Shown here: in pieces, positions 8,723 through 22,561 of the stretch
Layout: the number at the start of each line of letters is the position of its first letter
Position numbering within the stretch: the first letter of the stretch is position 1
Assembly: GCF_026191915.1 (NCBI RefSeq)
Contig: NZ_JAIMBY010000003.1
Coordinates: forward strand, 186,001-250,000
Origin: Acidiphilium sp. PA
GTDB taxonomy: Bacteria > Pseudomonadota > Alphaproteobacteria > Acetobacterales > Acetobacteraceae
Reading direction: 5' to 3'
Length of the DNA: 64,000 nt
Notes under the pieces: model-generated
The model's input: the letters and a program-made list of their open reading frames with translations, nothing else
Database searches by the model: none
Told to the model about the DNA's origin: nothing
Program-made: the position numbers and the translations under genes

Positions 8723-9040
8723 ATGACCCAGCCAGCCACCATGATCCGCATCGCCATCCACGAATCCGATCACGGCAAACGCAAATCCCTGATGGATGAC
8801 ATCCTCAAATCCCTGCAATCCCAAGGCATCACCGGTGCCTCCGTCCTGCGCGGCATCGCCGGACTCTCCGCCAAAGGCATCATCCACGCCGCCGACATGC
8901 TGCACTTCGACGTCGACCTGCCCCTCGCCATCGAATTCTGCACCGACACCGACACCGTCGATGCCATCATCGCCACGTTGGTGCCCATCGTCCCCGCCGG
9001 CCACGTAATGTCGTGGCCGGTTGTGCGGCATGGTGGGTGA
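8723..9040 (+). CDS. DUF190 protein, partner of CrcB
   Basis: A 105-residue soluble protein with the DUF190 pattern: IRIAIHESDHGKRKSLMDD, then the GITGASVLRGIAGLSAKG block, and IEFCTDTDTVDAIIATL. DUF190 proteins resemble PII-like ferredoxin-fold proteins and are often encoded next to crcB; their role in fluoride handling is not established. It follows crcB by 12 bases, so it very likely shares the riboswitch-controlled transcript. Its 3' end runs into the palindrome cluster that separates it from the convergent hemA. Confidence 0.9.
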   Translation: MTQPATMIRIAIHESDHGKRKSLMDDILKSLQSQGITGASVLRGIAGLSAKGIIHAADMLHFDVDLPLAIEFCTDTDTVDAIIATLVPIVPAGHVMSWPVVRHGG

Positions 9041-9060
9041 GGCTGGGGGTAAGGAAGGCG

Positions 9061-9241
9061 GGGGGCTTTGCCCCCTCGACCCCCACTAAGGGCTTAGCCC
9101 TTAGAACCCGCTAGTTTTAGGCAAGGGGAGGGCGCTGCCTCGGACTTTCCGTCGATCTGGCCTGTGTCGCCCTCCCCTTGCCTAAAACTAATGGATTTTA
9201 AAGGCTCCGCCTTTAACGGGGTCCAGGGGCAGAGCCCCTGG
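9061..9241. repeat. Cluster of five palindromes around a 23-bp inverted repeat
   Basis: Between the convergent DUF190 and hemA genes lie short perfect palindromes with three-base loops at 9061-9075 (loop TTT), 9086-9104 (loop TTA), 9198-9216 (loop TCC) and 9223-9241 (loop AGA). In the centre is a perfect 23-bp inverted repeat, 9112-9134 with 9168-9190, enclosing 33 bases. Every element can form a strong hairpin on either strand. The position between convergent operons suggests a bidirectional transcription barrier, and the modular form suggests an extragenic palindromic or mobile element (inference). Confidence 0.85.
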
Positions 9242-9266
9242 CCTTCCCTATTCCCAGCGCCACTCA

Positions 9267-10478
9267 TCAAGCCGCCAACTGGATCGACATTTCGTGCCAG
9301 ATGGTCGCCAGGGCGTCGACCAGGTGGTCGATATCGGCGTCGGTGTGCAGGGGTGAGGGGGTGAGGCGCAGGCGTTCGGTGCCGCGGGGGACGGTCGGGT
9401 AGTTGATGGGCTGGACGTAAATGCCGAAGCGATCGAGCAGGGTATCGCTGATGGTTTTGCACTGGACCGGGTCACCGACCATGACGGGGACGATATGGCT
9501 GGGGTTTTCGAGGTGGGGCAGTCCGGCGCGGGTGAGTTTGGCGCGCAGGCGGGCGACGCGGTCGTGCATGCGGTCGCGTTCGGCGGTGCTGGACTTGAGG
9601 TGGCGGATGCTGGCGAGCGCGCCGGCGGCGACCATGGGTGGCAGGGCGGTGGTGAAGATGAAGCCGGAGGCGTAGCTGCGGACGAAGTCGCACAGCGCGG
9701 TCGAGCCCGTGATATAGCCGCCGATGACGCCGAAGCCTTTGGCGAGCGTGCCTTCGATCACGGTGAGGCGGTGGGCGATGTTGTCGCGTTCGGAGATGCC
9801 GCCGCCGCGCGGGCCGTACAGGCCGACCGCGTGGACTTCATCGAGATAGGTCATCGCGCCGTACTGGTCGGCGACATCGCAGATATCGGCGATCGGCGCG
9901 ACGTCACCGTCCATCGAGTAGACCGATTCGAAGGCGATCAGTTTGGGTCGGGCGGGATCGATGGCGGCGAGCTTGCGGGCGAGGTCGGCGGGGTCGTTAT
10001 GGGCGAACACCTCGCATTGGGCGCGGCTGTGGCGGATGCCTTCGATCATCGAGGCGTGGTTGAGCGCATCGGACAGAACAACACAGTTGGGTAGTTTATG
10101 GGCGAGTGTGCAGAGCGAGGCCCAGTTCGACATATAGCCCGAGTTGAACAGCAGGGCGGCATCCTTGCCGTGCAGATCGGCGAGTTCATGTTCGAGCACG
10201 GTATGGTAGTGGTTGGTGCCGGCGATGTTGCGGGTCCCGCCGGCACCGGCGCCGCAGCGATCGAGGGCGGCGTGCATCGCGCTGAGCACGGTGGGGTGCT
10301 GGCCCATGCCGAGGTAGTCGTTCGAGCACCAGACGGTAACGGGGCGCTCACCGCCTTCGCCGTACTGGGTGGCGTGGGGGAAATTACCGGCGTGGCGTTC
10401 GATATCGGCGAACACGCGGTAGCGGCCTTCCTTGCGGAGTTGATCGAGCCCGGCGGTGAAGAAAGTTTCGTAGTTCAT
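9267..10478 (-). CDS. hemA: 5-aminolevulinate synthase
   Basis: A 403-residue PLP enzyme that condenses glycine and succinyl-CoA to 5-aminolevulinate, the first committed step of heme and bacteriochlorophyll synthesis in alphaproteobacteria. The start is the ATG at 10478 with GGGAGAT upstream; a longer open frame beyond it overlaps the preceding gene. Visible motifs are [17 protein letters not shown] (76-92), [12 protein letters not shown] (211-222) and the PLP lysine in [10 protein letters not shown] (K247). It is the last gene of the bchF-to-hemA superoperon and lies 25 bases after the puhE fusion gene. This placement ties precursor supply to photosynthesis gene expression. Confidence 0.97.
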   Translation of the reverse strand: MNYETFFTAGLDQLRKEGRYRVFADIERHAGNFPHATQYGEGGERPVTVWCSNDYLGMGQHPTVLSAMHAALDRCGAGAGGTRNIAGTNHYHTVLEHELADLHGKDAALLFNSGYMSNWASLCTLAHKLPNCVVLSDALNHASMIEGIRHSRAQCEVFAHNDPADLARKLAAIDPARPKLIAFESVYSMDGDVAPIADICDVADQYGAMTYLDEVHAVGLYGPRGGGISERDNIAHRLTVIEGTLAKGFGVIGGYITGSTALCDFVRSYASGFIFTTALPPMVAAGALASIRHLKSSTAERDRMHDRVARLRAKLTRAGLPHLENPSHIVPVMVGDPVQCKTISDTLLDRFGIYVQPINYPTVPRGTERLRLTPSPLHTDADIDHLVDALATIWHEMSIQLAA

Positions 10479-10503
10479 TCGGATGATCTCCCAGATCGAT
10501 GGC

Positions 10504-12414
10504 TTATTCGGCCGCAAGGCGCATGGAGCAGCCGGCGAAGGCGGCGGCGAGGCCGGCTTCGTCGAGGTTACGGCCGATCGCGATGACGCGGGGTTCCTCA
10601 TCGGCCGGGGCGGCGAAGGCACCCATGCTGGCGCGGTGGCCGGCGATGTCGAACTGAACCCAGCCGCGGCCGATGCGGGCAAGGCCCTTCAGCCGGGCAA
10701 TGCTGCCGAAACTGCCGGCGGCGGCGGCATCGAGCACGTGGCGCAGCGCATCGGCGTCGCAGATCGTATCGAGCGTACCGGCCCAGGAGCTGAAGCCGAG
10801 CGCGTCCTGGTGGGCGTGGTCGTGATCGTGATCGTGGTGATGGTCGGGGTGGTCGCAGCCGGTATCGGTGCAGCCAGCGTGATCGTGCGCATGGTCGTCG
10901 TCGTGCACATGGGGCGCGCGGGCGGCGGGCTGCGGGGCCGGCATCGGGGCCAGGGCCGGTCTGACTTCGTATTCCTGCACATGCCGCACGGCAGGCGCGG
11001 GGGTGGTGGCGCGTTCGTCATCCGCGGCGGTGGGGTCTTTGCGGGGTTTGGTGGTCGCCGCGAACACGTCGGCCGGCACCGAGCCGTAGCGGGCGGTGAT
11101 GATCCGCACATCCGGGTTCAGCCGCTGCAGGGTTTCCTCGACCAGGTCACGTTCGGCGGCGCTGACCAGATCGGTCTTGTTGACGATCAGCAGCGAGGCG
11201 AGCCTGGCCTGGGCGGTGAAATGCCCCTGCATTTCAGCGAAATCGCCGAGGAAGGCGCTGGCGTCGATCATGGTGATGACCGACAGGCTGCGCTTGAACG
11301 GGGCGATGGCAGGCCGTTCCAGCACGCCGATCAGCGAGGCGAGATCGGCGACGCCGGAGGGTTCGATCAGCACGCGGTCGGGCGCGAATTTGCCCACGAC
11401 CTCTTCGAGCTGGCTCGCGAGGTCGTTTTTCAGGGTACAGCAGATGCAGCCGTTCGGCAGTTCGACGACATCCGCACCCTGGCCGCGCAGCAGCGAGCCA
11501 TCGATGCCGACGGTGCTGAAATCATTGACCAGGACAACGGTCTTTTCGCGGGTTTCGACCGGGATGTTGCTGAGCATGTCGAGCCGGCGGCGCATGAAGG
11601 TGGTCTTGCCGGCACCGAGAAAGCCGGCGACGATTTCCACGTCGAAGGCATGGGCGGGTTTACGGGATTTCAGCCCCCATTTCCAGAGTTTGCCGGCCGG
11701 CAGCGGCAGGACGAGGAACCAGTGTTCGAGGATGGCAAGCGCCATCATCACGCCGATGAAGGTGTCGCCGGCGCGGGCGAAGCCCGTGGTGGCGCGGCCG
11801 GCGTGTTCGAACATGATGGTGCCGATCACGGTCGAGATCGTGATCGAGAATGGGAACAGCAGGTTCATCGGCTTGCGCTTGAGGAAGCTCTTCAGAAAGT
11901 TCAGATGTTCCGGCAGGAACTCTTCGTTCAGGTTGCGCACGCCCAGGAAGACGTTGAGCTTCGCGCTCTGATGCATCCACCACAGGACCATGAAGGTCCA
12001 GACGCCGATCTGGTTCGGCTGGCCCCAGGTGGACGCGACGATGATGGCCGCCGAGCCGATGATGGCGAGTTCATGCCACAGGCTGGTCTGGATCGCGTGG
12101 CCGAAATGTTTCCAGCCCTTGCAGTTTTCCGGGCAGGAGGCGGTACGCGGGCCGGTGACGAAGCCCATGTAGAAGCTGATTTCCTGCCAGCCCCAGGCGA
12201 ACAGGCCGAAGCCGAACGCCCAGTACGCGGCGGCGACGGTCTGTTCGCTGCTGACCTTCACCAGCCCGATGACACAGATCGCAAAGACCGTCGTGGCACC
12301 CAGCATGCTCCATTTGAACGTGGGCCGGGGCAGACCATCGAGAAAAATGATCGCGCCGGTGCTGAACCACCAGACGAACAGGGCGAACAGGCCGGGGATG
12401 ATGTAATTGCTCAT
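10504..12414 (-). CDS. puhE: PuhE fused to a COG0523/CobW-type GTPase metallochaperone
   Basis: One uninterrupted 636-residue frame. Residues 1 to about 250 are PuhE (DUF3623), a multi-spanning photosynthetic complex assembly protein with [21 protein letters not shown] and a C-terminal end [20 protein letters not shown]. From about 257 a G3E GTPase of the CobW/COG0523 family begins: Walker [10 protein letters not shown] (264-272), the metal-binding CICC motif (323-326), the NKTD guanine-specificity motif (412-415), a His/Asp/Cys-rich loop (502-535) and a CobW_C-like end. COG0523 proteins handle Zn, Co or other metals. The start ATG has GAGG upstream and lies 13 bases after acsF. PuhE is normally a stand-alone protein of roughly 260-280 residues. 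I know of no description of this fusion. Confidence 0.93.
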   Translation of the reverse strand: MSNYIIPGLFALFVWWFSTGAIIFLDGLPRPTFKWSMLGATTVFAICVIGLVKVSSEQTVAAAYWAFGFGLFAWGWQEISFYMGFVTGPRTASCPENCKGWKHFGHAIQTSLWHELAIIGSAAIIVASTWGQPNQIGVWTFMVLWWMHQSAKLNVFLGVRNLNEEFLPEHLNFLKSFLKRKPMNLLFPFSITISTVIGTIMFEHAGRATTGFARAGDTFIGVMMALAILEHWFLVLPLPAGKLWKWGLKSRKPAHAFDVEIVAGFLGAGKTTFMRRRLDMLSNIPVETREKTVVLVNDFSTVGIDGSLLRGQGADVVELPNGCICCTLKNDLASQLEEVVGKFAPDRVLIEPSGVADLASLIGVLERPAIAPFKRSLSVITMIDASAFLGDFAEMQGHFTAQARLASLLIVNKTDLVSAAERDLVEETLQRLNPDVRIITARYGSVPADVFAATTKPRKDPTAADDERATTPAPAVRHVQEYEVRPALAPMPAPQPAARAPHVHDDDHAHDHAGCTDTGCDHPDHHHDHDHDHAHQDALGFSSWAGTLDTICDADALRHVLDAAAAGSFGSIARLKGLARIGRGWVQFDIAGHRASMGAFAAPADEEPRVIAIGRNLDEAGLAAAFAGCSMRLAAE

Positions 12415-12427
12415 GGAAACCTCAGGC

Positions 12428-13513
12428 TTACCAGGTGGGTTGCAGACGCACGTCGGCCGGCAATGCCTGGGCCTTGGGGCGCATGAGATAGAGCCGCGCG
12501 AAGCTGGCGGCGGCGCGAACGGCGTGGCTCGCCCGTTTGAGTTTCGCACCGATGCCCGGCACATCGCGGATCGCCTGGTTCGCGACGTCGATTTTCCGCA
12601 GCCGTTCGAGTCCCGCGAGAAAGGCGGGGTTTTCGATGTCGAGCGTGATCGGGAACACCTGCTGGGCGATTTTGCTGGTGATGCGGAACACCTGCATGTC
12701 GTATGCGGTGGGATCGAGCCCGAGCGCCGCGTGGAAATTGGGCCGCGCGTGGTCGCGCACATACATGGTGGCAAACACGGCGAGCTGGAAAAACCGCACC
12801 CAGAGCCTGTTCATGCCGGTCAGCATCCACGGGTTGGCGCGCATCAGCAGGGCGAAAGCCTCGCCGTGGCGGAACTCGTCGTTGCACCATTCGCGGAACC
12901 ATTTGAAGATCGGGTGGATGCGCAGCTCGGGATGGGCTTCGAGCTGGCGGTATATGGTGATGTAGCGGGCGTAGCCGATCTTTTCCGACAGATAGGTCGC
13001 ATAGAAGATGAATTTCGGCTTGAAGAAATGATATTTTTTCGCCCGGGTCAGGAACCCGAGATCGACGCGGGTGTTCAGGTCGCGCAGCGCCTCGTTGATG
13101 AAGCCGGCGTGGCGGGCTTCATCGCGGCTCATGTAGCCGAACAGGCGGCGGAGATCTTCGTTGCCGCAGCGTTTCTTGATTTCGGCATAGAGCACGCAGC
13201 CGGAGAATTCGGCGGTGACCGAGCTGACCAGGAAATCGAGGAATTCGCGGCGGAGCCCTTCGGACATGCCGGAGATATCAACCTTGAATTCATCGGTGCG
13301 GGCGAAATGACCCTTGTTCGGGTCGGCCTTCAACTCGGCCATCAGGGTTTCCCACTGATCGCGGATGGGCTCCACGTCGATCCGGTCGAGCGCGGCGAAA
13401 TCGGTGGTGTAGAACCGCGGGCTCAGCATGGTGCTGTTCTGTGCGGCTTCGGTCTGGGCGTTCGGCGCGCTGCGGGCGGCGGGCGCGGCAAGCGTGCTGG
13501 TCATGGCGTTCAT
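12428..13513 (-). CDS. acsF: Mg-protoporphyrin IX monomethyl ester (oxidative) cyclase
   Basis: A 361-residue diiron oxygenase that uses O2 to form the isocyclic E ring of bacteriochlorophyll. The carboxylate/histidine ligand pattern is visible: TAEFSG (100-105), YAEIKKR (109-115), [10 protein letters not shown] (129-138) and [11 protein letters not shown] (210-220). The presence of acsF without bchE in this window fits an aerobic phototroph. The ATG at 13513 is followed by a second at codon 4; GGAG lies upstream. It sits 4 bases downstream of a conserved small gene of the cluster and 13 bases before the puhE fusion gene. Confidence 0.97.
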   Translation of the reverse strand: MNAMTSTLAAPAARSAPNAQTEAAQNSTMLSPRFYTTDFAALDRIDVEPIRDQWETLMAELKADPNKGHFARTDEFKVDISGMSEGLRREFLDFLVSSVTAEFSGCVLYAEIKKRCGNEDLRRLFGYMSRDEARHAGFINEALRDLNTRVDLGFLTRAKKYHFFKPKFIFYATYLSEKIGYARYITIYRQLEAHPELRIHPIFKWFREWCNDEFRHGEAFALLMRANPWMLTGMNRLWVRFFQLAVFATMYVRDHARPNFHAALGLDPTAYDMQVFRITSKIAQQVFPITLDIENPAFLAGLERLRKIDVANQAIRDVPGIGAKLKRASHAVRAAASFARLYLMRPKAQALPADVRLQPTW

Positions 13514-13517
13514 GATC

Positions 13518-13835
13518 TCAGACTCCGGTATGGGTCGGCGCGATGTTGAAATCTTCGAGCGGCTGGAAGCCGACTTCGTAAAGCTCGCCGATTTCGAACA
13601 GCGAGCGGAATTGCATCCACGCCCGTTCGAGGCGGCCGGCGCGGAGCAGTGTCGCGGTGCATTCGCCGGTCAGGCGTTCACCGAAACCGACCATCTCGGG
13701 CGCATCATGCAGCAGGATTTCATCACCGGGCCAGATTTCGATATCCTGCGGAATGGCGTGCGCGTGCAGGCTTTGCGGTGTTTGTTCGAAGTCGATCTGG
13801 CAGCGCAGATCGATGCGTTGCTTGGTGCCGATCAT
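13518..13835 (-). CDS. Conserved photosynthesis-cluster protein between puhC and acsF
   Basis: A 105-residue soluble protein whose start codon overlaps the stop of puhC (ATGA). Recognisable stretches are [39 protein letters not shown] and [12 protein letters not shown] short gene with this HDAP pattern commonly lies between puhC and acsF in alphaproteobacterial photosynthesis clusters, and its exact role is not defined; an assembly or pigment-synthesis accessory function is inferred from position only. There is no membrane segment or signal peptide. Translational coupling with puhC on one side and acsF four bases away on the other argues that it is expressed with both. Confidence 0.8.
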   Translation of the reverse strand: MIGTKQRIDLRCQIDFEQTPQSLHAHAIPQDIEIWPGDEILLHDAPEMVGFGERLTGECTATLLRAGRLERAWMQFRSLFEIGELYEVGFQPLEDFNIAPTHTGV

Positions 13836-14302
13836 GAGCGGTCTCCGTGGTGAGGCATCAGGGCCTTGAACTGGCCGGAATTGCTGGGGCCGAACGCCTG
13901 CAGATCGATATGCTCGCCGGTGGTCGGATCATCGAGGATCAGGACATGATGGGCGGCGGGGATCAGCAGGAACGGGGCGGTGCGTGAGAACCCATCGGCC
14001 AGGCGGGCCTCGATCATGGTGCGCAGCGTGGTGCGCAGAAAGGCATCGGCGCTTGGGGCGATGGTGGTGATGGGCTGGCCGCTGGCGGCGTTCTGCACCA
14101 GCAGGGCCTGTGCCTCGTTCTGGATGAAACGGACCGCCATGATCGGCGCGGTGGCGGCGGGCAGGCTGTAGTCTGGCGTGGTCAGGCGCGAGATCGTGGC
14201 GAGGGCGACGGTGCCGAACATGATGCACCCCGCCGCGATCACCGCCCAGCGCGGCACATGCGGCGGCGCGTCGTCATCATGGAAGGGTGCGGCGCCGCTC
14301 AT
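13832..14302 (-). CDS. puhC: Photosynthetic complex assembly protein PuhC
   Basis: A 156-residue protein with a short cytoplasmic N-terminus, one transmembrane helix (about 19-38, WAVIAAGCIMFGTVALA) and a periplasmic domain with the pattern FIQNEAQALLVQNAASGQPI and GFSRTAPFLLI. This is the PuhC layout; PuhC assists assembly of the reaction centre-LH1 core. Its start overlaps the puhB stop and its stop overlaps the next gene's start (ATGA in both cases), so the puhA-B-C-orf block is translationally coupled. Confidence 0.92.
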   Translation of the reverse strand: MSGAAPFHDDDAPPHVPRWAVIAAGCIMFGTVALATISRLTTPDYSLPAATAPIMAVRFIQNEAQALLVQNAASGQPITTIAPSADAFLRTTLRTMIEARLADGFSRTAPFLLIPAAHHVLILDDPTTGEHIDLQAFGPSNSGQFKALMPHHGDRS

Positions 14303-14964
14303 GCCGCGTGGCCGCGCGAGGCGAGCGCGTTCATCGCCTCGCTCTCCTGGCGGGTGTCACGCGCAGGGGGCGCTGCGATCGGCAGGATCGCGGCTGGTGC
14401 GCGCGAGGGATCGAGCGCGGCGGCGAGCACGCGGGCGGCGCCGGCGGCATCGGGGATGCCGCGCAGCACGGGTTCCACCCGGCCGCGCCGGCCCGCGCGC
14501 ACATGCGGCCAGAGCAGCAGGTAGGACAGGTTGCGATCGGCTTCCGGCGTCATCACGATGTCGCCGGTGCCATCGGGCGCGGTGCGCAGCCCGACCGCCT
14601 GGATGGCGCGGAACGGCAGGTTGACGTGTTTCTGGATCGCCGCGCCGTAGCGGATCACGACGCGCTTGCTGGTGATCGTGTAAATCGTGGTGCGCGCGGT
14701 CAGCAGCGCGAAGCCGAGCACCACGGCCAGCGCGAGCAGGCCGAGGAACAGCGACCAGAACCCGGCGGCTTCCGCGACGCGCAGCGAATGATGCGAGATC
14801 AGCGCGCTGACGATGCCCCAGACCAGCATGACGGCGACGTAGAGGCCCCAGGCCCTGACATGAAACGCCCCCAACGCCAGGGCGCGGAAGGTGGGCGAGC
14901 CCTGCCACAGCAAGGTTTCGCCTTGCGGCAGCGCATGCGGCAGACCGCGGGTCCGCCCGCTCAC
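14299..14964 (-). CDS. puhB: Photosynthetic complex assembly protein PuhB
   Basis: A 221-residue membrane protein. LPQGETLLWQGSPTFRALAL is followed by two transmembrane helices (about 38-55 and 68-90) and a PH-like segment, TTIYTITSKRVVIRYGAAIQ, with NLPFRAIQAVGL. This is the PuhB arrangement; PuhB is a reaction-centre assembly factor that acts with PuhC and PuhE. The start is a GTG whose last bases form the puhA stop codon (GTGA overlap). The C-terminal 50 residues, rich in Ala and Arg, look variable. Confidence 0.92.
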   Translation of the reverse strand: MSGRTRGLPHALPQGETLLWQGSPTFRALALGAFHVRAWGLYVAVMLVWGIVSALISHHSLRVAEAAGFWSLFLGLLALAVVLGFALLTARTTIYTITSKRVVIRYGAAIQKHVNLPFRAIQAVGLRTAPDGTGDIVMTPEADRNLSYLLLWPHVRAGRRGRVEPVLRGIPDAAGAARVLAAALDPSRAPAAILPIAAPPARDTRQESEAMNALASRGHAA

Positions 14965-15815
14965 AGCAGCGGCTCCGAACGCTGCGGCGTCGCGTAGAGG
15001 TGGCCGGAGGCGAAATAGGCCATCAGCCGATCTTCCTCGCGCGGGGTGATGATGTCAGGCATCGCGATGGGCGGCGCGATGGCGAATTGCGCCGCGGTGA
15101 CCGAGGCGAGTTTCACCGAGACGCCGCTGGCCGAGCGGGGCAGGCCGGCGGTGCCGCGGCTGCCGCTGACGATGCTGCCGAAACTGACCCAGGCGTTGTC
15201 GAACGGGTTGTTGTTGGCGATCACGCGGCACAGCGCGATCGGGAACATCACGCGCCTCGCGGGGTCGGATGCGACGCTGGCTTCAAGCCAGAGCGGCATC
15301 TGATCGGCGCGGTCGATCCAGATATCGACGACGGTGCCGCCGATCACGCCATCGCAGCAGATCACCGGCGCGCCGCGCGGATCGGGGTCTTCGGCGGCGA
15401 CCCAATGGTCGGTCGCGACGCGGAGCGGGGCGATGCGAACCTCGCCTTCGGGCATCAGCTCGGGGTGGGTGGAGCGCTGGGTGTACGAGGCTGGTCCAAT
15501 GCCATCGAGCATCGGATTGCCGAGCGGGATGATCGGCGCGCCATCCCACGGCGCGCTGGCGCGGGCGTTGATCACCTCGATCGGCTCGTTCCAGGGCACG
15601 GATTTGGTCGTGCCATCCGGCAGGATGAAGGTCTTCGGGGTCGGCAGAAGCGGGAAGCCTTCGAGGCGTTCACCCTTGTGGCCGGTGACCAGCGGATAGC
15701 CTTCGCGCTTGCTCTCGCGCTGGAGGTAGAACACGAGGCCGAAGAAAAAGATCCAGAACGCGTAGAGCACCAGCTGGGCGACGTCGATATAGGGAGTGAT
15801 TGCACCGGTTTGCAT
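14961..15815 (-). CDS. puhA: Photosynthetic reaction centre H subunit
   Basis: 284 residues. A single transmembrane helix near the N-terminus (about 12-31, VAQLVLYAFWIFFFGLVFYL) is followed by QRESKREGYPL and a cytoplasmic PRC-barrel domain (KTFILPDG, GGTVVDIWIDRADQM), with the C-terminal block ITPREEDRLMAYFASGHLY and the EPLL end. The H subunit caps the reaction centre on the cytoplasmic face and shapes proton delivery to the quinone. It is longer than the roughly 260 residues of Rhodobacter PuhA because of an extra segment at about 201-232 rich in Asn, Gly and Ser. A GAGGT ribosome site precedes the ATG. Confidence 0.96.
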   Translation of the reverse strand: MQTGAITPYIDVAQLVLYAFWIFFFGLVFYLQRESKREGYPLVTGHKGERLEGFPLLPTPKTFILPDGTTKSVPWNEPIEVINARASAPWDGAPIIPLGNPMLDGIGPASYTQRSTHPELMPEGEVRIAPLRVATDHWVAAEDPDPRGAPVICCDGVIGGTVVDIWIDRADQMPLWLEASVASDPARRVMFPIALCRVIANNNPFDNAWVSFGSIVSGSRGTAGLPRSASGVSVKLASVTAAQFAIAPPIAMPDIITPREEDRLMAYFASGHLYATPQRSEPLL

Positions 15816-15829
15816 GACGGACCTCGTGG

Positions 15830-17337
15830 TTATTTCAGGCCGAACGCAGCGTCCTGCTGCGTCAGCGCGTTGGTTGCGGTGGAGGAGCGGCGGACCAGCG
15901 GCCCGATCGCGATCAGGGTTGCGAACAAGAGATAGATCTCGACGTGATAGACCGCATCGTAGCCGACGGCCGGGCCGGTGAAGCTGGGGCCGAAGCTGCC
16001 GTGCGCGGCGAGTGTCGCGATGGTGCCGCGCAGCGTGCCGGCGATGGCGATGGCGATGCCCGAGGCGAGCACCTGCACCGCACCCCAGGCGCCGAGGGCA
16101 AGCCCGCTCATATCGCCGACGACGCGGCTCATCGCATCGGACAGGGTGCCGACCAGGAACAGCCCGCCGCCGAAGCCGATCAGGCCGACGCCGCCGCCGA
16201 AGATCAGGCCCGAATGCAGCGGGGCGGCGAAGATGACGCAGCTGAACGCGAGCAGGCCGACCAGCGTGCCGGCGGCGGCGATGCGGTAGGGATCGCCGTT
16301 GCGGGTCAGGCGCCAGCGCGCGACGAGGGCGGCGGCACCGGCGCCGGCGGCGAGCAGCGCGGTGAGGGCGGTGGTTTCACCGACCGGCAGATGCAGCACC
16401 TGGCCGCCATAGGGTTCGAGCAGAATATCCTGCATCGAGAAGGCGAGCGTGCCGAGACCGATGGTGACCAGGCGGCGCATGGCGAGCGGCTGGGCGCGGA
16501 ACAGTGCCCAGGCGGCCGAGAGCGATTCCATCCCCGCGCGGCGGGCCGGCAATTCCTCGTCATCCGCATAGCGGCGGCGGGGTTCCTGTTTCCACAGAGC
16601 AATGCTGTTGAGCACGATGGTGATCAGCGCGGTGGTCTGGATCACCTGGATCATATGGAACTGGTTGTAGGGGGTGAGCAGCCAGCCGAACAGCAGCGCG
16701 CCGCCGATCATGCCGGCGAGCAGCATGGCGCAGAGCATGGCGACCACGCGCGGACGGGCGTGCTCGGGTGCAAGATCGGTCGCAAGCGCAAGGCCGGCGG
16801 TCTGGGTGGTGTGCATGCCGGCACCGACCATCAGGAACGACAGCGCGCCGCCGATCTTGCCCCAGATCGGCAGGCCGACCGCGTGGCCGCTCAGGATGAT
16901 CAGCGCGAAGGGCATTACCGCGAGGCCGCCGAACTGCGCCATGGTGCCGAACCAGATGAACGGCACCCGGCGCCAGCCGAACACCGAGCGATAGCCATCC
17001 GAACGAAATCCGATCAGGGCGCGCACCGGCGCGAGCAGCAGGGGCAGGGCGATCATGAACGAGACCAGGGCGGCCGAGACGTGCAGCTCGACGATCATCA
17101 CCCGGTTGAGCGTGCCGATCATCAGCGCCGCCGACATGCCGACGGTGAGCTGGAACAAAGCCAGGCGCAGCAGGCGGCGCATCGGCAGTTCGGGGGTCGC
17201 GGCATCGGCGAAGGGGAGCCAGCTGGTGTCGAGCTTCATCCAGAAGGGGGTCATCGTGCGTTCGATCGCACGCCCTTTGGTTTTGGTGCGTTCGATCGCA
17301 CGCCCTTTGGTTTTGGTGCGTTCGATCGCGCGGTTTT

Positions 17338-17341
<4 letters not shown>
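15830..17341 (-). CDS. lhaA: LhaA/PucC-type light-harvesting assembly protein
   Basis: 503 residues with about twelve transmembrane helices, of the bacteriochlorophyll-delivery (BCD) branch of the MFS superfamily. FQLTVGMSAALMIGTLNRVMI, APVRALIGFRSD, FGWRRVPFIWFG and MSGLALGAWGAVQ are family-typical. LhaA assists LH1/core assembly, probably by handling bacteriochlorophyll at the membrane. The N-terminus carries an unusual tandem peptide, AIERTKTKGR repeated twice and then partially, encoded by 30-bp DNA repeats. The ATG at 17341 overlaps the bchM stop (ATGA); an ATG at 17254 after the repeats (MTPFWMKLD) is the alternative start and resembles the usual N-terminus of the family. Confidence 0.93.
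17256..17332. repeat. 30-bp tandem repeat, about 2.5 copies, in the lhaA start region
   Basis: The unit GTGCGTTCGATCGCACGCCC plus TTTGGTTTTG occurs at 17256-17285 and, identically, at 17286-17315. A partial third copy (GTGCGTTCGATCGC) begins at 17316, and the last few bases diverge. The 30-bp period keeps the lhaA frame and codes ten residues per unit. Two identical copies suggest recent duplication by slippage or recombination. The repeats lie between two possible start codons of lhaA. Confidence 0.95.

Positions 17342-22535
<5,194 letters not shown>

Positions 22536-22561
<26 letters not shown>

Noticed and set aside
10504-12414. The idea that the puhE-CobW frame is two adjacent genes joined by a sequencing error
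   Set aside because: There is no stop codon, ribosome site or start codon at the junction, the PuhE end and GTPase start abut cleanly, and codon use is even across it. An error cannot be fully excluded without reads.
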